From Alligator mississippiensis (taxonomy: Eukaryota > Chordata > Crocodylia > Alligatoridae): a stretch of 64,000 bases of DNA. The stretch is from NCBI RefSeq assembly GCF_030867095.1, contig NC_081833.1:71925395-71989394 (forward strand), given 5' to 3'. The position numbers and the translations under genes are program-made. The notes beneath the pieces are model-generated. The model did not search any database. It had not been told where the DNA came from and saw only the letters and a list, made by a program, of their open reading frames with translations. Shown here piece by piece: positions 12,271 to 22,884 of this stretch (its first letter is position 1; every line of letters starts with the position of its first letter).

Positions 12271-13360
12271 CTCAAATGTGCCAGTGAGATGCAGAGAGGG
12301 TTTTTTTAGTTTTCGGCTTTTCTTTTTTTCATGAAATGACAGTGCCTTGGTTATAAGAATTGGAATCTCACAGGTAAGCAGTTCTCTGTGACTTCAGAAA
12401 ATACAAGACTTGATTCAAATAACACACGCCTGAAGGATATTTAATTTCACAGAAAGTATGCTTTTGCTTATCAAATAATAGATTGGAACTTCACAGGTTC
12501 ATTAAGAATAAACATAAACCAAGCAAACCGGGGCTGTATTATTAAAGGTGAAAGTGGGGGAAAAGGCTTAATCATGTAAACAGCTTCTGCCAGGAGTAGA
12601 CTCTCTGCGTATTAGTAAGTATTTGAAGGATAAAGCCCTCAAATCCCTTGGAGCAGAAATTGTCTTCCGCAGGGCCAAGTACACTATTGACATGTGATAA
12701 TTTGGCTGCTGTTGGGTTTCTGTAATACAGCATTTTCATTTATGCAGAGGAAATCAATTTCTGATAAGCTGGTTTGTATCTTTGATGAGCAAACTGTGTT
12801 GGCTGAATTAGGGGTTTCCTGAGGAAGTGTCATTTTGATCTATGAATCTTCTTTGTGATGGGAGCAGAGAGTAAAGCCACCACTAGCAAGGAACTAATGA
12901 AGATTAAATCCAAATGTAATAAGGAGCCAGCTGAAGAACTGTCCTTAGATAACTGTGGCTTCAAAAAAGCTGACAGTTTAATTAAAATCCTTGTTGCAAA
13001 CACATGATGCAACTTTGCTTTTAATAAGAATATTTTACAAAACAAAAGTGTGTACATATATTTCAAAATAGAAATTAATTGGTTACCAGCTATGTAGAAT
13101 GTGCGAATGCTGGATGCAAGCATTTCTGCCCTCTCTTGGCAATGCTGTTATCCAGCAATACCAGAGGTTGGGAAAGGGTGAAGTTTTGATTTTGTGTGAC
13201 CAGCGTGTGAACTGTTCTTAGATAGAAATTGCCTGTCTATGGATCAGGCTATCAGATATTAGCTGTTCACTGGTGTTTCATGTGCTAACATAATGTGTTG
13301 TTCAGTCAAATACATTTTGAAGTTGAGAGTAGAGTATATGGTATTTTGGATTGAAATTCA
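12271..13360. other. Non-coding, no recognised feature
   Basis: Mixed-composition DNA lying between the two copies of the duplicated segment. No supported exon; the 97-residue minus-strand open frame near 12830-13123 resembles no family I know. Confidence 0.5.
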
Positions 13361-13552
13361 AAACTGGGTGTAAATTTGCTTTCTAACTTGAGGTATGACC
13401 AACCAAAATATGACTATTGTTCTTGAACTTTGGAGCTTTATGGCCTGAATTTCAGGTAAGAATTTTGTTGTGTTTTTCAAGTGAAAACTGTTTTCAATAG
13501 CTTCTTCCCCAAACCAGATAGAAACCTATGAGTTTATTAGCTTTATTTTTAT
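13361..13552 (+). repeat. Duplicated ~195-bp segment, copy 2
   Basis: Second copy of the segment at 11843-12038, about 1.5 kb downstream in direct orientation. Its right edge passes into GGTGCACACAAGCC, whereas copy 1 passes into AT-rich simple sequence, which locates the end of the homology. Confidence 0.85.
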
Positions 13553-13599
13553 TAGGTGCACACAAGCCTGAAATAACTGTCATTTATGTACTGCTTTGC

Positions 13600-13760
13600 T
13601 TTCTGCCATGGTGAAGTAGACTGGAATTATCCCAATATCACTTTGGGATAATTGCTAGGCTGAAAGAAGAACGGTTAAGTGTTTTTGTTCAGGGTCACAT
13701 GGAAGATTTGTAGCAGAATCTAGATTAAAGAAGCCAAGTGCCTGTCTTGCATGGATTCCA
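13600..13760 (+). mobile_element. MIR-like SINE remnant
   Basis: The order TTAAGTG...CAGGGTCACATGG...AGCAGAATCTAGATTA...AGCCAAGTGCC resembles the 3' half of MIR, with its gGTCACACAGC and GGATTCGAACC blocks. It is heavily diverged, as expected of an ancient amniote SINE. Confidence 0.45.
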
Positions 13761-13803
13761 GCAGATTGAAACCACTCTGGTTTTTGTACAGCTCGATCTA
13801 GAG

Positions 13804-14536
13804 CAGTGATTCTCAACCGGGGTGCCACAGCATCCTGGGGTACCTTGAGATCCCTTCAAGGTGCCGTGGGGTGCTACACAATGTTAGCGCTGTTAGGTGT
13901 GCAAGCACGGTTCACAAGACAAACCTAGAGATTTCAAATAGGAATCTACATCATTCCAACCATTATGGGTGCGTCTATGAGTGCACTTTACTCTGGAGTT
14001 GACTAATTAGCTTTGCAGTAAAGCACCACTATCTGCACGTACACCAGCATTAGGGTATAGTAAGTTAATTAACTCCACTGTAAAATAATACTGTCAGGGA
14101 CAGTACTATCTTACAGTGGAGCCATTTACTGTGAAGAAAGCATGTCATGATGGTGGCCAGGACCTCAGCAGTTTGAGCCGGGACAGAGCAGCCCTGGGCT
14201 GGCAGAAGGCTTGGGGAATCGGCCACATAACTCCATAACAGCTGAAGCCAGGGCTGACCCCCCTGAGCCTGCTGCCAGCTCATGTCTGCTTTGTCCCAGG
14301 TCAAGATGCTGCACCCAGGAGCTGCTGACTCCAGTGCAAACTGCGCTGGAGTTTATTGAGACACACTAATTGCATGTGTAGATGTGCCCTGTGACCTGTT
14401 GTGGCCTTTCTTTGCAACAGAAGAATTGCTCTATTTTTTGTAGTTAAAAAAATGAGCAAAAACTGAAAGAGAGCATTTTCTGAGGGATGCTGCATCTATC
14501 AAGGGGTGTCTTGAATCTAAAGAGATTGAACCACTG
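13804..14536 (-). mobile_element. hAT non-autonomous element (host of a nested MITE)
   Basis: Ends are CAGTGATTCTCAACC and GGTTGAACCACTG-type (GATTGAACCACTG), the classical CAGTG...CACTG hAT termini. Flanking octamers ATCTAGAG and GTCTAGAA agree at six of eight positions. Interior sequence is the reverse complement of parts of the complete element at 54712-55010 (for example the GTTAGGTGTGCAA block), so both belong to one family in opposite orientation. It is interrupted at 13967-14389 by another MITE. Confidence 0.8.
13967..14389 (+). mobile_element. Family B MITE nested in a hAT element
   Basis: Begins GGGTGCGTCTATGAGTGCA and ends TGCATGTGTAGATGTGCCC, an imperfect ~19-bp terminal inverted repeat. 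Similar termini (GGGCACATCTACAT-type) occur at 38727-38988 and 46314-46708. The middle contains a CAG/CTG-rich stretch. Since the surrounding hAT halves rejoin cleanly across it, this insertion is the younger one. Confidence 0.65.
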
Positions 14537-15044
14537 GTCTAGAAAGTGTTTGGTTCTAATGTGCTCTGAGTCTCTCTCTTTTTTTTTCTAGATCAGAATA
14601 TCTGTCATGTTTCTTGATCTCCCTGTGCTGTTTTCAATCCAGGGGAAAACCTCAGTTTAGTTGGAAGTAGTCTGCATAAGAATATGTGTGTGAGCCAGTA
14701 TATTGTCATTTCCTTGGTCCAAATACATATGAAAAGTAATTGAATCTGGCATAGGTCTATAATGCTATAACCAGTAGAACTGTAGGTGGTGTGTTTTGGG
14801 ATTAACTGTAGAATCTAGGGGCACCTACACACGTGCAGGGAGGCTGCTCCGATGCACTGTAATTTCAGCGAATTGGAGTGTGCTAATTTGTGTACTGTAG
14901 CAGGCTCCGTGTCTCGTGTATTGGCATCCCCATGTTTCAAAATCGTGATGGAGTACTTTAACTCAAGCACATTTGAAGACCTTTAATTAAAGCGCCCCCA
15001 CTGCCATGTTGAAGCATGGGGACAATGACATATTGACATGAGAC
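14537..15044. other. Non-coding with a partial family B-like MITE
   Basis: From about 14818 the sequence GGGGCACCTACACACGTGCA resembles the left terminus of the family B MITE and continues to the CR1 start near 15045. No matching right terminus was found on the other side of the CR1, so the element seems truncated. Confidence 0.4.
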
Positions 15045-15922
15045 GCTGTGGGCAAAGCCTCCACACCTGAGGACAGGCGGGTGATCCAGGCTGACCTTGA
15101 CAGGCTCGTGAAATGGGCAGATGAGAACCTGATGGTGTTCAACACCGAAAAATGCAAGGTTCTCCACCTTGGGAGGAAATACCTGCAGCATGTCTATAGG
15201 TTCGGCAGTGCTACGCTGGTTAGCACTGCAGATGAAAGGGACTTGGGGGTTATGATTGACCACAAGATGAACACGAGCCTTCAATATGATGCTGCGGCTA
15301 GTAAAACAAGCAAAACTCTGGCTTGCATTCATAGATGCTTCTCAAGCAAATCCCGGGACATCATTCTCCCTTTGTACTCTGCCTTGGTGAGGCCACAGCT
15401 GGAGTACTGCATCCAGTTTTGGGCTCCACAGTTGAAAAAGAATGTGAAGAAGCTTGAGAGGGTGCAGAGGAGAGCCATGCGCATGATCAGAGGTCCGGAT
15501 AACAGACCTTATGATGAGAGGCTGAGAGCCATGGGATTCTTCAGCCTGGAAAAGCACAGGCTCAGGGGCAATCTGGTGACCACCTATCAGTTTATCAGGG
15601 GTGTTCACCAGGATTGGGGGAAATGTCTGTTCACCAGAGCGCCCCAAGGGATGACAAGATCAAATGGTCACAAACTGCTCTGTGACCGTTTCAGGCTGGA
15701 CATAAGGAAGAACTTCTTTATTGTCCGATCCCCCAAAGTTTGGAATAGACTGCTGCTGTGGTGGTTCAAGCACCCACTTTGAATGCCTTCCAGACGCTTT
15801 TGGATGTTTATTTTGCTGGGATCCTATGATCCCTGCTGATTTCCTGCCCCTGGGCAGGGGGCTGGACTCGATGATCCTCTGGGGTCCCTTCCAGCCCAAA
15901 TGTCTATGAAATCTATGAAACT
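15045..15922 (+). mobile_element. CR1 LINE, 5'-truncated, 3' end of ORF2
   Basis: From GTG at 15048 one open frame of 244 codons encodes the C-terminal part of a CR1 reverse transcriptase. Diagnostic blocks are DLDRLVKWADENLM, KCKVLHLGR, ILPLYSALVRPQLEYCIQFW, LERVQRRAMRMIRG, ERLRAMGFFSLEKHRLRG and RLDIRKNFF. After WNRL near 15753 a frameshift occurs, and the CR1 C-terminus continues in another frame (APTLNAFQTLLDVYFAGIL). The 3' end has the typical CR1 tail (CTGGACTCGATGATC...TCTATGAAATCTATGAA). The catalytic aspartate motif of the polymerase lies in the missing 5' part, so the copy is dead. Confidence 0.95.
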
Positions 15923-17080
15923 GGATGTGGATAGATGGGGAAAACATGTTGAATTCTATTCCCTTTTGTTTTAGTTCCCTTCCGCCAAATATTCTGATGC
16001 TCAAAACTAACCTTTTGGGGGCAGATTTTTCAAATCTTGCTTTTGTATGCCTATCACTGGTAGGTCCCACTAGGATGTGTGTGTCTGTAGGGGAGGGGTG
16101 CAGAAAAGCGGGCTTTTAAGAATCTGACCCATAAGAGATGTTCATGCTGCTAGTTGCATTCATACTCACACTCTCCCACACACTCATCTCTCTGGATACA
16201 AAATTCTTAGGATTTTTTAAAATAAAGTTCATTCTATACCCGTTCTCATTTTTGCCCTGTAACAGTTGCAATATTTTACAATTTAGGTGGTTTTTTGTGT
16301 CCAGTGTAATTTGTTTCTAACCATGAAGATTTAAAATAAAAAATGACTAACTCTACAAGAGACTCCTGATGGCAGAGGGAGACACTTTTTTTTTTTTTAG
16401 TAAGAATTTCTTTTCCCTGCCAGCATTAAATGCTGATGATTCCTTGGATGTTACTGTGGCATGTTGCTGTAAAGCACATTCAAAGGTCTGGAGGCTAAAA
16501 CAGGGGAAAGCCTTCAAATTATCATTTGCATTACCACTGGCCCACATTCCTCTGCGTAGGCACAAACATGCCCAAGTGTTGGCTGGTTCAGAGTTCAAAC
16601 ACTGGTGCTGCAATGAGAAAAGTGAAAGCTAGAAGAGCCTTTGGGTTATTGATATGCAAGTGAGCACACCAGCCATCATGTGTCACTCCAAAATCCTTCG
16701 ATTCCTGGTAGTACTGGCAAAACAAGTAGTACTTAAGCTATTTTGTTTAAGCTTTTATTGCACCTGTCTCCCCCTGAGAACATTTTGTAACTTAAAAAAC
16801 CCCCCACAAGTTTTAATGCTCTGCAGTAAATACTTTTAAGGAAAATCTTTAAAAAATAAAGTTACCAGAGAACTTTGTGAGACAGCCTCTCTCTCAAACA
16901 CCAGGACTTCTTCCACCTTAGCCATTTGTCATTCCTGTTCCCCTCTTACCAGGAAAGGTATCTTTTGAAGACTGGGCATGTTTATCTGGCCCTAAAAGTA
17001 ATAAAACCTGAGGTTTTGTCAGTTTAAACAGCAAGTAAATTCCAGTATCCTGGAGTCTTCCTGCCATACTATGCTGCTTG
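15923..17080. other. Non-coding, no recognised feature
   Basis: AT-rich sequence with a T12 run near 16387. No supported exon or repeat boundary. Confidence 0.5.
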
Positions 17081-17140
17081 AATCATAGGGTTGGAAGGGA
17101 CCTCAGGGTCATCCAGTCCAACACTCTTGCACAAATGCAG
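17081..17140 (-). mobile_element. CR1 3'-end fragment
   Basis: AATCATAGGGTTGGAAGGGACCTCAGGGTCATCCAGTCCAACAC-type sequence is the reverse complement of the conserved CR1 3' terminus (also seen at 61574). Only about 60 bp remain. Confidence 0.85.
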
Positions 17141-17270
17141 GTTCTTGGTTAGGTAGGATCCTCTTGTAATCTGTAAATGTCTAAGTCAACCAATCAGGAA
17201 ATCAGTTGGCCAACCAGCAGCCAAGGAAGTCCTCAGTGTTGGATACTTCTGGAAAGATACAGCATGTAAT

Positions 17271-17496
17271 ACAGGCTTCCCTCACCAACCACGGTTGTGT
17301 CAACCACGGTTTTGAGCATCCTTTCTTAATATTCTATATACCATTTTGGCTACCACGGTATACAGTTTTGAGTAACCGCGGTTTTCCATGGCCACGCATC
17401 AGCCCGCCACCTGCCATTTTTGCCATAAGCCTTTTGTCTTGCCAACCACGGGAACTTTCAGGAACCTAACCATAGCGGTTGGCAAGGGAAACCTGC
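17271..17496. mobile_element. Tigger/mariner-like MITE
   Basis: Termini are CAGGCTTCCCTCACCAACC and GGTTGGCAAGGGAAACCTG, an imperfect ~19-bp inverted repeat of the CAGG...CCTG kind found in pogo/Tigger elements; TA occurs next to the right end (CTGCATA). The interior repeats CCACGGTT/AACCGCGG words. There is no transposase. Confidence 0.75.
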
Positions 17497-18812
17497 ATAA
17501 CTGGGCAGCCACACTTTGAGCTAGCATTTCACTTCTAAATGGATTTCATGTTTAGCCTCATCCAGAGACCAATCTAGATATTGCTATGCATTATTATTAT
17601 TATTATAGTTCACATAGCAGGCCAATCTATAAAATTATGCAATGCAGCACAGGCCAACATTAAAGGAATAGAAATATTTCAGAGCGAGAAAATATGCAAG
17701 TGTCCATAGTGTCTGCTTGCCTATTGCTTTATGTTGGGATAGTTTAGACTATTGGTCGTATGAACCCCAGGAGAACCTATTCATCTTCCTCAGACTGGTA
17801 TTTGATTATAATTGTGTGTGTATAGAAACCCATTAGTTTGCAAGTGTAATTGGATCAGCAAAGCTTGATGATGCCAACAATTTCCTGGGGATTCCACTAC
17901 AACAATCTAATTAAGGGGGAGGAGATTTGAGGAATTGGCAAGGAAATGTTGGAATGCACAGTGCAGAGGAGCTACAAGTTTGTGAGCAATATGTTGTTGC
18001 AAATAGCTGGACTAGAGTGCATTACTCATTAGAGCACATCTGGCAGTGCATCCCCTTTCAGATGGGTCTGTCTCATTTCAGTTATGTATGAATAAGAAGA
18101 GGACTTGGGGCCTTGCCACATCACTAATTGAGTAGTTATGGTTAGAGAACAGATTATCCCAAGTGCATGTGTTTGCTGCTTTTTTAAAAAGAAAATTCTA
18201 ATAACATCCTTCATTTGGTGAAGAAAGCGTGACCCTCAAGAAACAAAACTTTGGAAGTAGCTTGAAGCAGGCTGTGATAGACACCTGGTCAAAGACCTTG
18301 CATAGAGCACCACTCTCAGCATGGCATGTTTTAGGTCATGCTTCATTGTGATAAGGATCATGGGCTTTCTGAGTTGCATCTGTATTTATCATGGTACAGC
18401 CTGGCAACTACAGCGCTTGGCTGAACAATCTCATAACCTTTCAGCTGCTTGTGGCCTACAAATTGGGGTTCAAATTGATTAAACTTCTGATCAGAGTTTC
18501 AAACACAAATGACCAAAACGTATGTAATAAACAGGGCACGAAGATATATTAAGAGAATGATTTAGGTTTAAGCAACACTTGGGAAAGCTGCTTCTGATCG
18601 TTGATTAACAACACTTGATTGTGCGACAGCTAGCACTGAAACGTTAATCTGCTCTGAGGGCTGCACTTAATAATTGGCATGCTTATACAAGATTGTTCCA
18701 TACCTTTTTAAAATGCAGCTTGGATTACTTTTATGTTGATACTCTTTTTATGTTTACAAATCTGGTTGTATGTCTGATATCTATGACTCCTTTCATCGTG
18801 TTCCTCTTCCAG
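17497..18812. other. Intron, no recognised feature
   Basis: Non-coding DNA ending in the pyrimidine-rich tract CTCCTTTCATCGTGTTCCTCTTCCAG that forms the acceptor of the exon at 18813. An (ATT)n microsatellite lies near 17590-17606. No further exon is supported. Confidence 0.55.
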
Positions 18813-18912
18813 TAGGCTGATGGAGCCTTTGACGTCTCCTGTAGAATCCCTTCCCCCATCCAGCAACAATGAGAAAGAAAAGGCAGGGGAAAAAGAGGCT
18901 AAAAAAGAAAAG
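18813..18912 (+). CDS. TOP1MT: TOP1MT/TOP1-like exon, charged N-terminal region (partial gene)
   Basis: In the frame set by the following exons this exon reads RLMEPLTSPVESLPPSSNNE and then KEKAGEKEAKKEK. It matches in character and position the Lys/Glu-rich part of the nuclear-type topoisomerase I N-terminal domain (compare DKEKRKEEK in human TOP1). The acceptor follows a good polypyrimidine tract and is tandem (CAGTAG), so the exon could also start at 18816. The donor AAAAG|GTGCTT is weak. The preceding exon must end in phase 2 and was not found. An in-frame ATG at 18820, with an in-frame TGA at 18784, means this could alternatively be the first coding exon of some transcript. Low-complexity charge makes this the least certain N-terminal exon, but it joins the next in phase 0. 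Confidence 0.65.
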
Positions 18913-19035
18913 GTGCTTAAATCAGGGAACTGTCAATAATATGCTGCAAACAAAATCTAACAGCTAATTTAGTGGTGACGGAAATATAATCCATATCATG
19001 TATGCATCTAATATAATCTGTCATTTGTATTTAAG

Positions 19036-19088
19036 GAAGAGAGCAAGGCAGGATCTAATACAATGAAGAAAGAAAATGAGTCCGTAAG
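19036..19088 (+). CDS. TOP1MT: TOP1MT/TOP1-like exon, charged N-terminal region
   Basis: A 53-nt exon reading EESKAGSNTMKKENESV plus two bases of a split serine codon. The acceptor is TTTGTATTTAAG|G and the donor is the perfect consensus AAG|GTGAGT. The peptide aligns with the EEKVRASGDAKIKKEKENG stretch of human nuclear TOP1, just before the conserved SS. The flanking introns are only 123 and 155 bp. Splicing to the next exon restores AG+T = Ser. This is an unstructured, basic segment; in TOP1 the domain carries nuclear and nucleolar targeting signals and partner-binding sites (family knowledge). Confidence 0.75.
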
Positions 19089-19243
19089 GTGAGTGACAGA
19101 AGTGTTCATTTCTTCAACTCATCCCAGTGGTGTCCTGCCCTGCTCCAAAAGGGGGTTTTAGGAACCCTGCTTGTATTAATGTACTTTGTAAGGGTCAGAG
19201 GCAAACTTTCTTTTCTCAGTCAGAATTTAAATTTCCATTGCAG

Positions 19244-19351
19244 TTCAACAACAATCAACAAACTGGAAGACTCCAATTTCATCCCTGTCCAAAAAGAGGA
19301 AAAGAGAAGGAAAAAAAGGAAGAGGACAGATGACTCGGAGCTAGGTGAAAT
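19244..19351 (+). CDS. TOP1MT: TOP1MT/TOP1-like exon with basic NLS-like cluster
   Basis: After completing the split serine, the exon encodes STTINKLEDSNFIPVQKEEK followed by RRKKRKRTDDSELGE and two bases of the next codon. It lines up with human TOP1 SSPPQIKDEPEDDGYFVPPK and the following KRPRDEDD, including the exon start at the SS pair. The run EEKRRKKRKR followed by acidic residues looks like a classical monopartite nuclear localisation signal, and an acidic/aromatic patch (LEDSNFIPV) precedes it. The acceptor TTCCATTGCAG and donor AAAT|GTAAGT are both good. A mitochondrial enzyme would not be expected to need this segment, which raises the localisation question described in the findings. 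Confidence 0.85.
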
Positions 19352-19639
19352 GTAAGTTTTGTTGGCATGTTCATCAGCTTTTGTTTCAAACCATGTGCAA
19401 TGGAGAATTAGGCAGGAGAACAAAGTTGGATGGTCCAGACTTCTGTTAGCATGGCAGATGGAAGAAAATGCCCCGGGGATCAATAAAACAGCTGTAAATG
19501 TTAGATAAAGAAGCAGCCAATGTGAAGAAAAAGATGAATTGTAGCTAGAAAAGTATAAGGAGATAAATATGAGAGGCAAGATTTTGGAGTGAGGGATATC
19601 TTTTTATTAGACCAACTGCATGGTTAGGCTAGCTTTAGA

Positions 19640-19800
19640 GGGAGAGAGGCGGTTAGCCTTGTTAGTCCCAAGTCATCCAAAAGGCAGGGCAGATTTGCAC
19701 TGTATAGACTATCTATATCAGACAGCATAACATTAGCTTTTGTAAGCAGTGGGTTTACTTCATCAGATGTTGTAAAGTGACTGCAGGAAGCAGAGCTTCT
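19640..19800 (+). repeat. Dispersed repeat C, copy 1
   Basis: Contains the ordered words TTAGCCTTGTTAGTCCC, GGCAGGGCAGATTTGCAC, AGCTTTTGTAAGCAGTGGGTTTACTTCATCAGATG. The same arrangement recurs at 20333-20475 and, reversed, near 28376-28525. This TTAGTCT...CATAAGC...ACTTCATCAGATG repeat is widespread in reptile genomes as I remember it; I do not assign a name. Confidence 0.65.
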
Positions 19801-20004
19801 AAATAGAAAGCAGTGATTATAATACAAAGGGTAGGAAAGGGGAGAGGAAAAAAAGGGGCATATTGAGACCACTTTTCAGGTATCACGTTATGATACCCTG
19901 AAAGCTTGCCTAAATCTATCTCAACTATGCAGTTGGTTCACACAGACTCCTGCCGCTGGCATGTTTCCTGAGCCATCGTGGCTGCAACATCATTTCAGTG
20001 CTAC

Positions 20005-20225
20005 TAGTGGTGACATATAGGAGGTGCATGGGGGTGCACGTGCAGGCTGCGCAGGCTGTGCTCCCCGCGTAGGTGGTGGGCAGGGGAGACAGGCAGGAGG
20101 GCCGGTGTCCCCCCCCCCCCCCAAGTGCCAGCTGAAGCCCCACAGCTGCTTCCTAGTCGGAGCGATCCTTGTTGATTGGTTGGCTCAGGGGGGGCACGTG
20201 CCCCCTCTGACTAAAGTCACCCATG
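20005..20225. mobile_element. hAT-type MITE with perfect 8-bp target duplication
   Basis: The octamer AGTGCTAC occurs at 19997-20004 and at 20226-20233. Between them the element starts TAGTGGTGACATATAG and ends CTAAAGTCACCCATG, giving short inverted termini around GTGAC/GTCAC. The interior is GC-rich, with a C14 run at 20109-20122 and GGGGGCACGTGCCCCC palindromic words. The 8-bp duplication places it with hAT. Confidence 0.8.
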
Positions 20226-20332
20226 AGTGCTACCATAAGGAGAAAAAGAAAAAATATGAAAATGATGTTCTTATTCTACCCTGCACTCTCATCTCATTCC
20301 TTTGTTACCTTGTAAATGGCTTATAATGTTTA

Positions 20333-20475
20333 GAGAAGTATAGTTAGCCATGTTAGTCTGAAGGCAGGCAGGAGGCAGAGTAGATTTGCACCTTTCTAGG
20401 CTAACTAGGTAAGAGATGCATAGCATAAGCCTTCATAAGCAGAGGGCTTACTTCATTAGATGCTGTGAACATTAG
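20333..20475 (+). repeat. Dispersed repeat C, copy 2
   Basis: TTAGCCATGTTAGTCTGAAGG...AGTAGATTTGCACC...CATAAGCCTTCATAAGCAGAGGGCTTACTTCATTAGATGC matches copy 1 at 19640 in order and orientation. Confidence 0.7.
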
Positions 20476-20750
20476 ACATTATATTTCTATGATTTTTAGA
20501 AATGCTGACTGATCTAACATAACCAAATTAAGCGGTGTGCCCTGAAAATGGTCCAGCTGATACAAAGCATAGCAGCCCCTCTACTTTAGCATCGTGGGTC
20601 ACCATAGCATAGACTAATCACTTTACTCTTTCTTATCAGAGTCCAGTTTTACTGACCCTAACCAAGCATAAACTCCTCAGCAGTCAATCAGACTTGGTAG
20701 TGGTGCCCAGGGCATCGCTGTTGTATCTAAATGCCAGCCAGGTTCATTAG

Positions 20751-21695
20751 TGTGGCAGGGCACTGTTTGTGCCTGCCACTTTAAGGGCCTGAGACAGCAG
20801 CCAGCAGGTGCCTGATGGGGGCAGCCATTTTAGATTTAGGGCTGCCCATATAAGTAGGGCATTTCGCTGCTGGGAGCCAAGCAACAACATAGCCTCGCTG
20901 CAGAGTTACTGGTATCATCTGGAGGTAAGGGAGGAGCTGTAGGGGATGATCAGGAGGCTCCTGGTCCTGGGTACGACCTCAAACTATACCCTGCCGGGAG
21001 TGGGTGGCCTGGTGGGGCTGTCAGTGGTGCGGGAGCCCCCAGGAAATGCCAGGCCAGTTACCACCCTGGTGAAAGGTGGGTTGGGGCGCCTTAACCCCTA
21101 GCCCCCACAACCGTGTGGGTTAACCCCTTTGTAGGCTCTGGAAGGTGGACCCCAGAGGAAGAGTGTGAGGCCATGGACTCATGAACCTGTCTGAACATTC
21201 CCCCGACTGGTCGATGCTGGGGCCAGGACCAGAAGGGTCAAAGGGCCAGGGGGCCCACCACAAGGAACGCCCAAGAGCTGAGGGCCTGGGGTTTCAACTG
21301 GCCAGGGCTAGTAGCCCAAGGTCCCAGGAGGGACCACACCCGTGAGGGGGAAGCAGGTCAGGGAGCTATGTTGCTGAAAATGAAGGCGGATTAGGCGGCC
21401 AGAATGGAGGGATCGTAGAGGGGTTCAACAGTAGGATTCTGGGGCCCAGCGAGGGGCCGGTGATTGTGAGAACTATGGATGCCATCTGCAAGGCTTGGGC
21501 TACTGTGTAGGGGAGGATCGGAGCCTCAGATAGCACCCCCTGGCATTGGGGCAAGAAATGAGCAGCCTCCTGCTTATTAAGATCAATTAACTAATTACCA
21601 TCAAGGCATGGTGGGCAAGAAGGTGGGCAGCTAGCCCAGAAACAGGTGGGCAGGCCACAGTGAGTTATCAGTAGTGGAGCAGGCCCCCTGTTACA
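20751..21695 (+). mobile_element. Solo LTR with perfect 5-bp target duplication
   Basis: The element is 945 bp, begins TGTGGCAGGGCACTG and ends CCTGTTACA, and is flanked by ATTAG at 20746-20750 and 21696-21700. A TATA-like CCATATAAG lies near 20848. No internal retroviral genes are present, so the provirus or retrotransposon was reduced to one LTR. Its start, size and end resemble the LTR at 4715-5634, suggesting related families. Orientation is inferred from the TATA-like box. Confidence 0.9.
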
Positions 21696-22086
21696 ATTAG
21701 GTTAGTACAGTAAGTTTGCAAATGGATTGCATGTGGCCGTCAGCTCTTCTCTTGGCTGGCTCTAGGGAGTTCTTCCCAGTGGAGGTATTTTGTGGGGGGA
21801 AAAGTAGGAGGTGGGATCACTTGCTGTTGCTTTTCTTTGGGTTATAGTTCTTAATACAGTATTTGCTGGGTGCTCTTTGCTGTATTTAGGGGTTTTTTTA
21901 GGGCTGGTGGGGGAATGCCGTTTAAAAGGCACAGCATCTTTTGGTTCTTAATAACAGGTGGTAAGAACAGTATGCAGAATCTTCCTGCTGTGTACATAGG
22001 AGCACGGTTCCAGGGAGTTTATATTCCTTTCCAACCTGTTATTTTGCATTTTCAGCTGCCTAGCAGATGAAGTTTTTCACTCTGTT

Positions 22087-22250
22087 TTTATGAGGGAGGT
22101 AAGTATTATCCTCATTTAACACACACACATGCACACACAAGAGATTTAGATAACTCGTCCAAGACCACTGAGGGAATCACTGCTGAGATCAGGATTATAA
22201 TTCCTGCTTTTCAGTTTTCTGCTCAGACCACTAAAGCATGGTATTTGATA
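22087..22250 (+). mobile_element. MIR SINE remnant
   Basis: GAGGTAAGTATTATCCTCATTT...GAGATTTAGATAACTCGTCCAAGACCACTGAGGGAATCA...CAGACCACTAAAGCATGG follows the MIR order (TTATCCCCATTTTACAG, TAACTTGCCCAAGGTCAC, CCACTATGC). A CACACA stretch interrupts it. Confidence 0.75.
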
Positions 22251-22884
22251 ATTGACTCAGTTATTGGGAAGGTGAGTCATGCTGAGGATATAGTCAAAGT
22301 TTAATCCCAACATTTCGTTTTATCTCAAGATGTTCTCTGTATGATGGAACTGTAGTCATAGTTAAATAATCTGCTTTTTTTTTTTTTAATGTATATTCTG
22401 TTTTTGAAAAGAAAAGACACCCTGCTACACTGCAACAAAGGCCAAACAGAGAGAACAGCTTTGAAATAACCCGTTCCATTTCCAGGAAGAGAAGATTCTG
22501 AAGTTGATGACTGTTAATACCATAGCTAAGGAAATATATGTGAATCTTTCAATTGAGTGCATCTTAATATCAGTACAAAATAAGAGGCTTCTTTACAAAG
22601 GTGCTTGCAAGGAACTTTCTGTAGAATATAAATTTAGTGGAAAATCCTTCTTGCTGTGACAGGCATTAGGTTCTACACAAATGTTTTCTACTTATTACTC
22701 TCTGGCATTTGGGAGTACAGGGGCACTGTGATACATTGCAGACAATGTGGTATTTACGTGATGTTATAGAGGAATTTTATCCCCAGGCATTTTTCTATTG
22801 GCTTTTGAGGTACTGATGGTCAAGCATCTCAGCAAAACATTAATCTGGGTAACTCTGACTTTCACTTAACCCACTGTGTTATAT

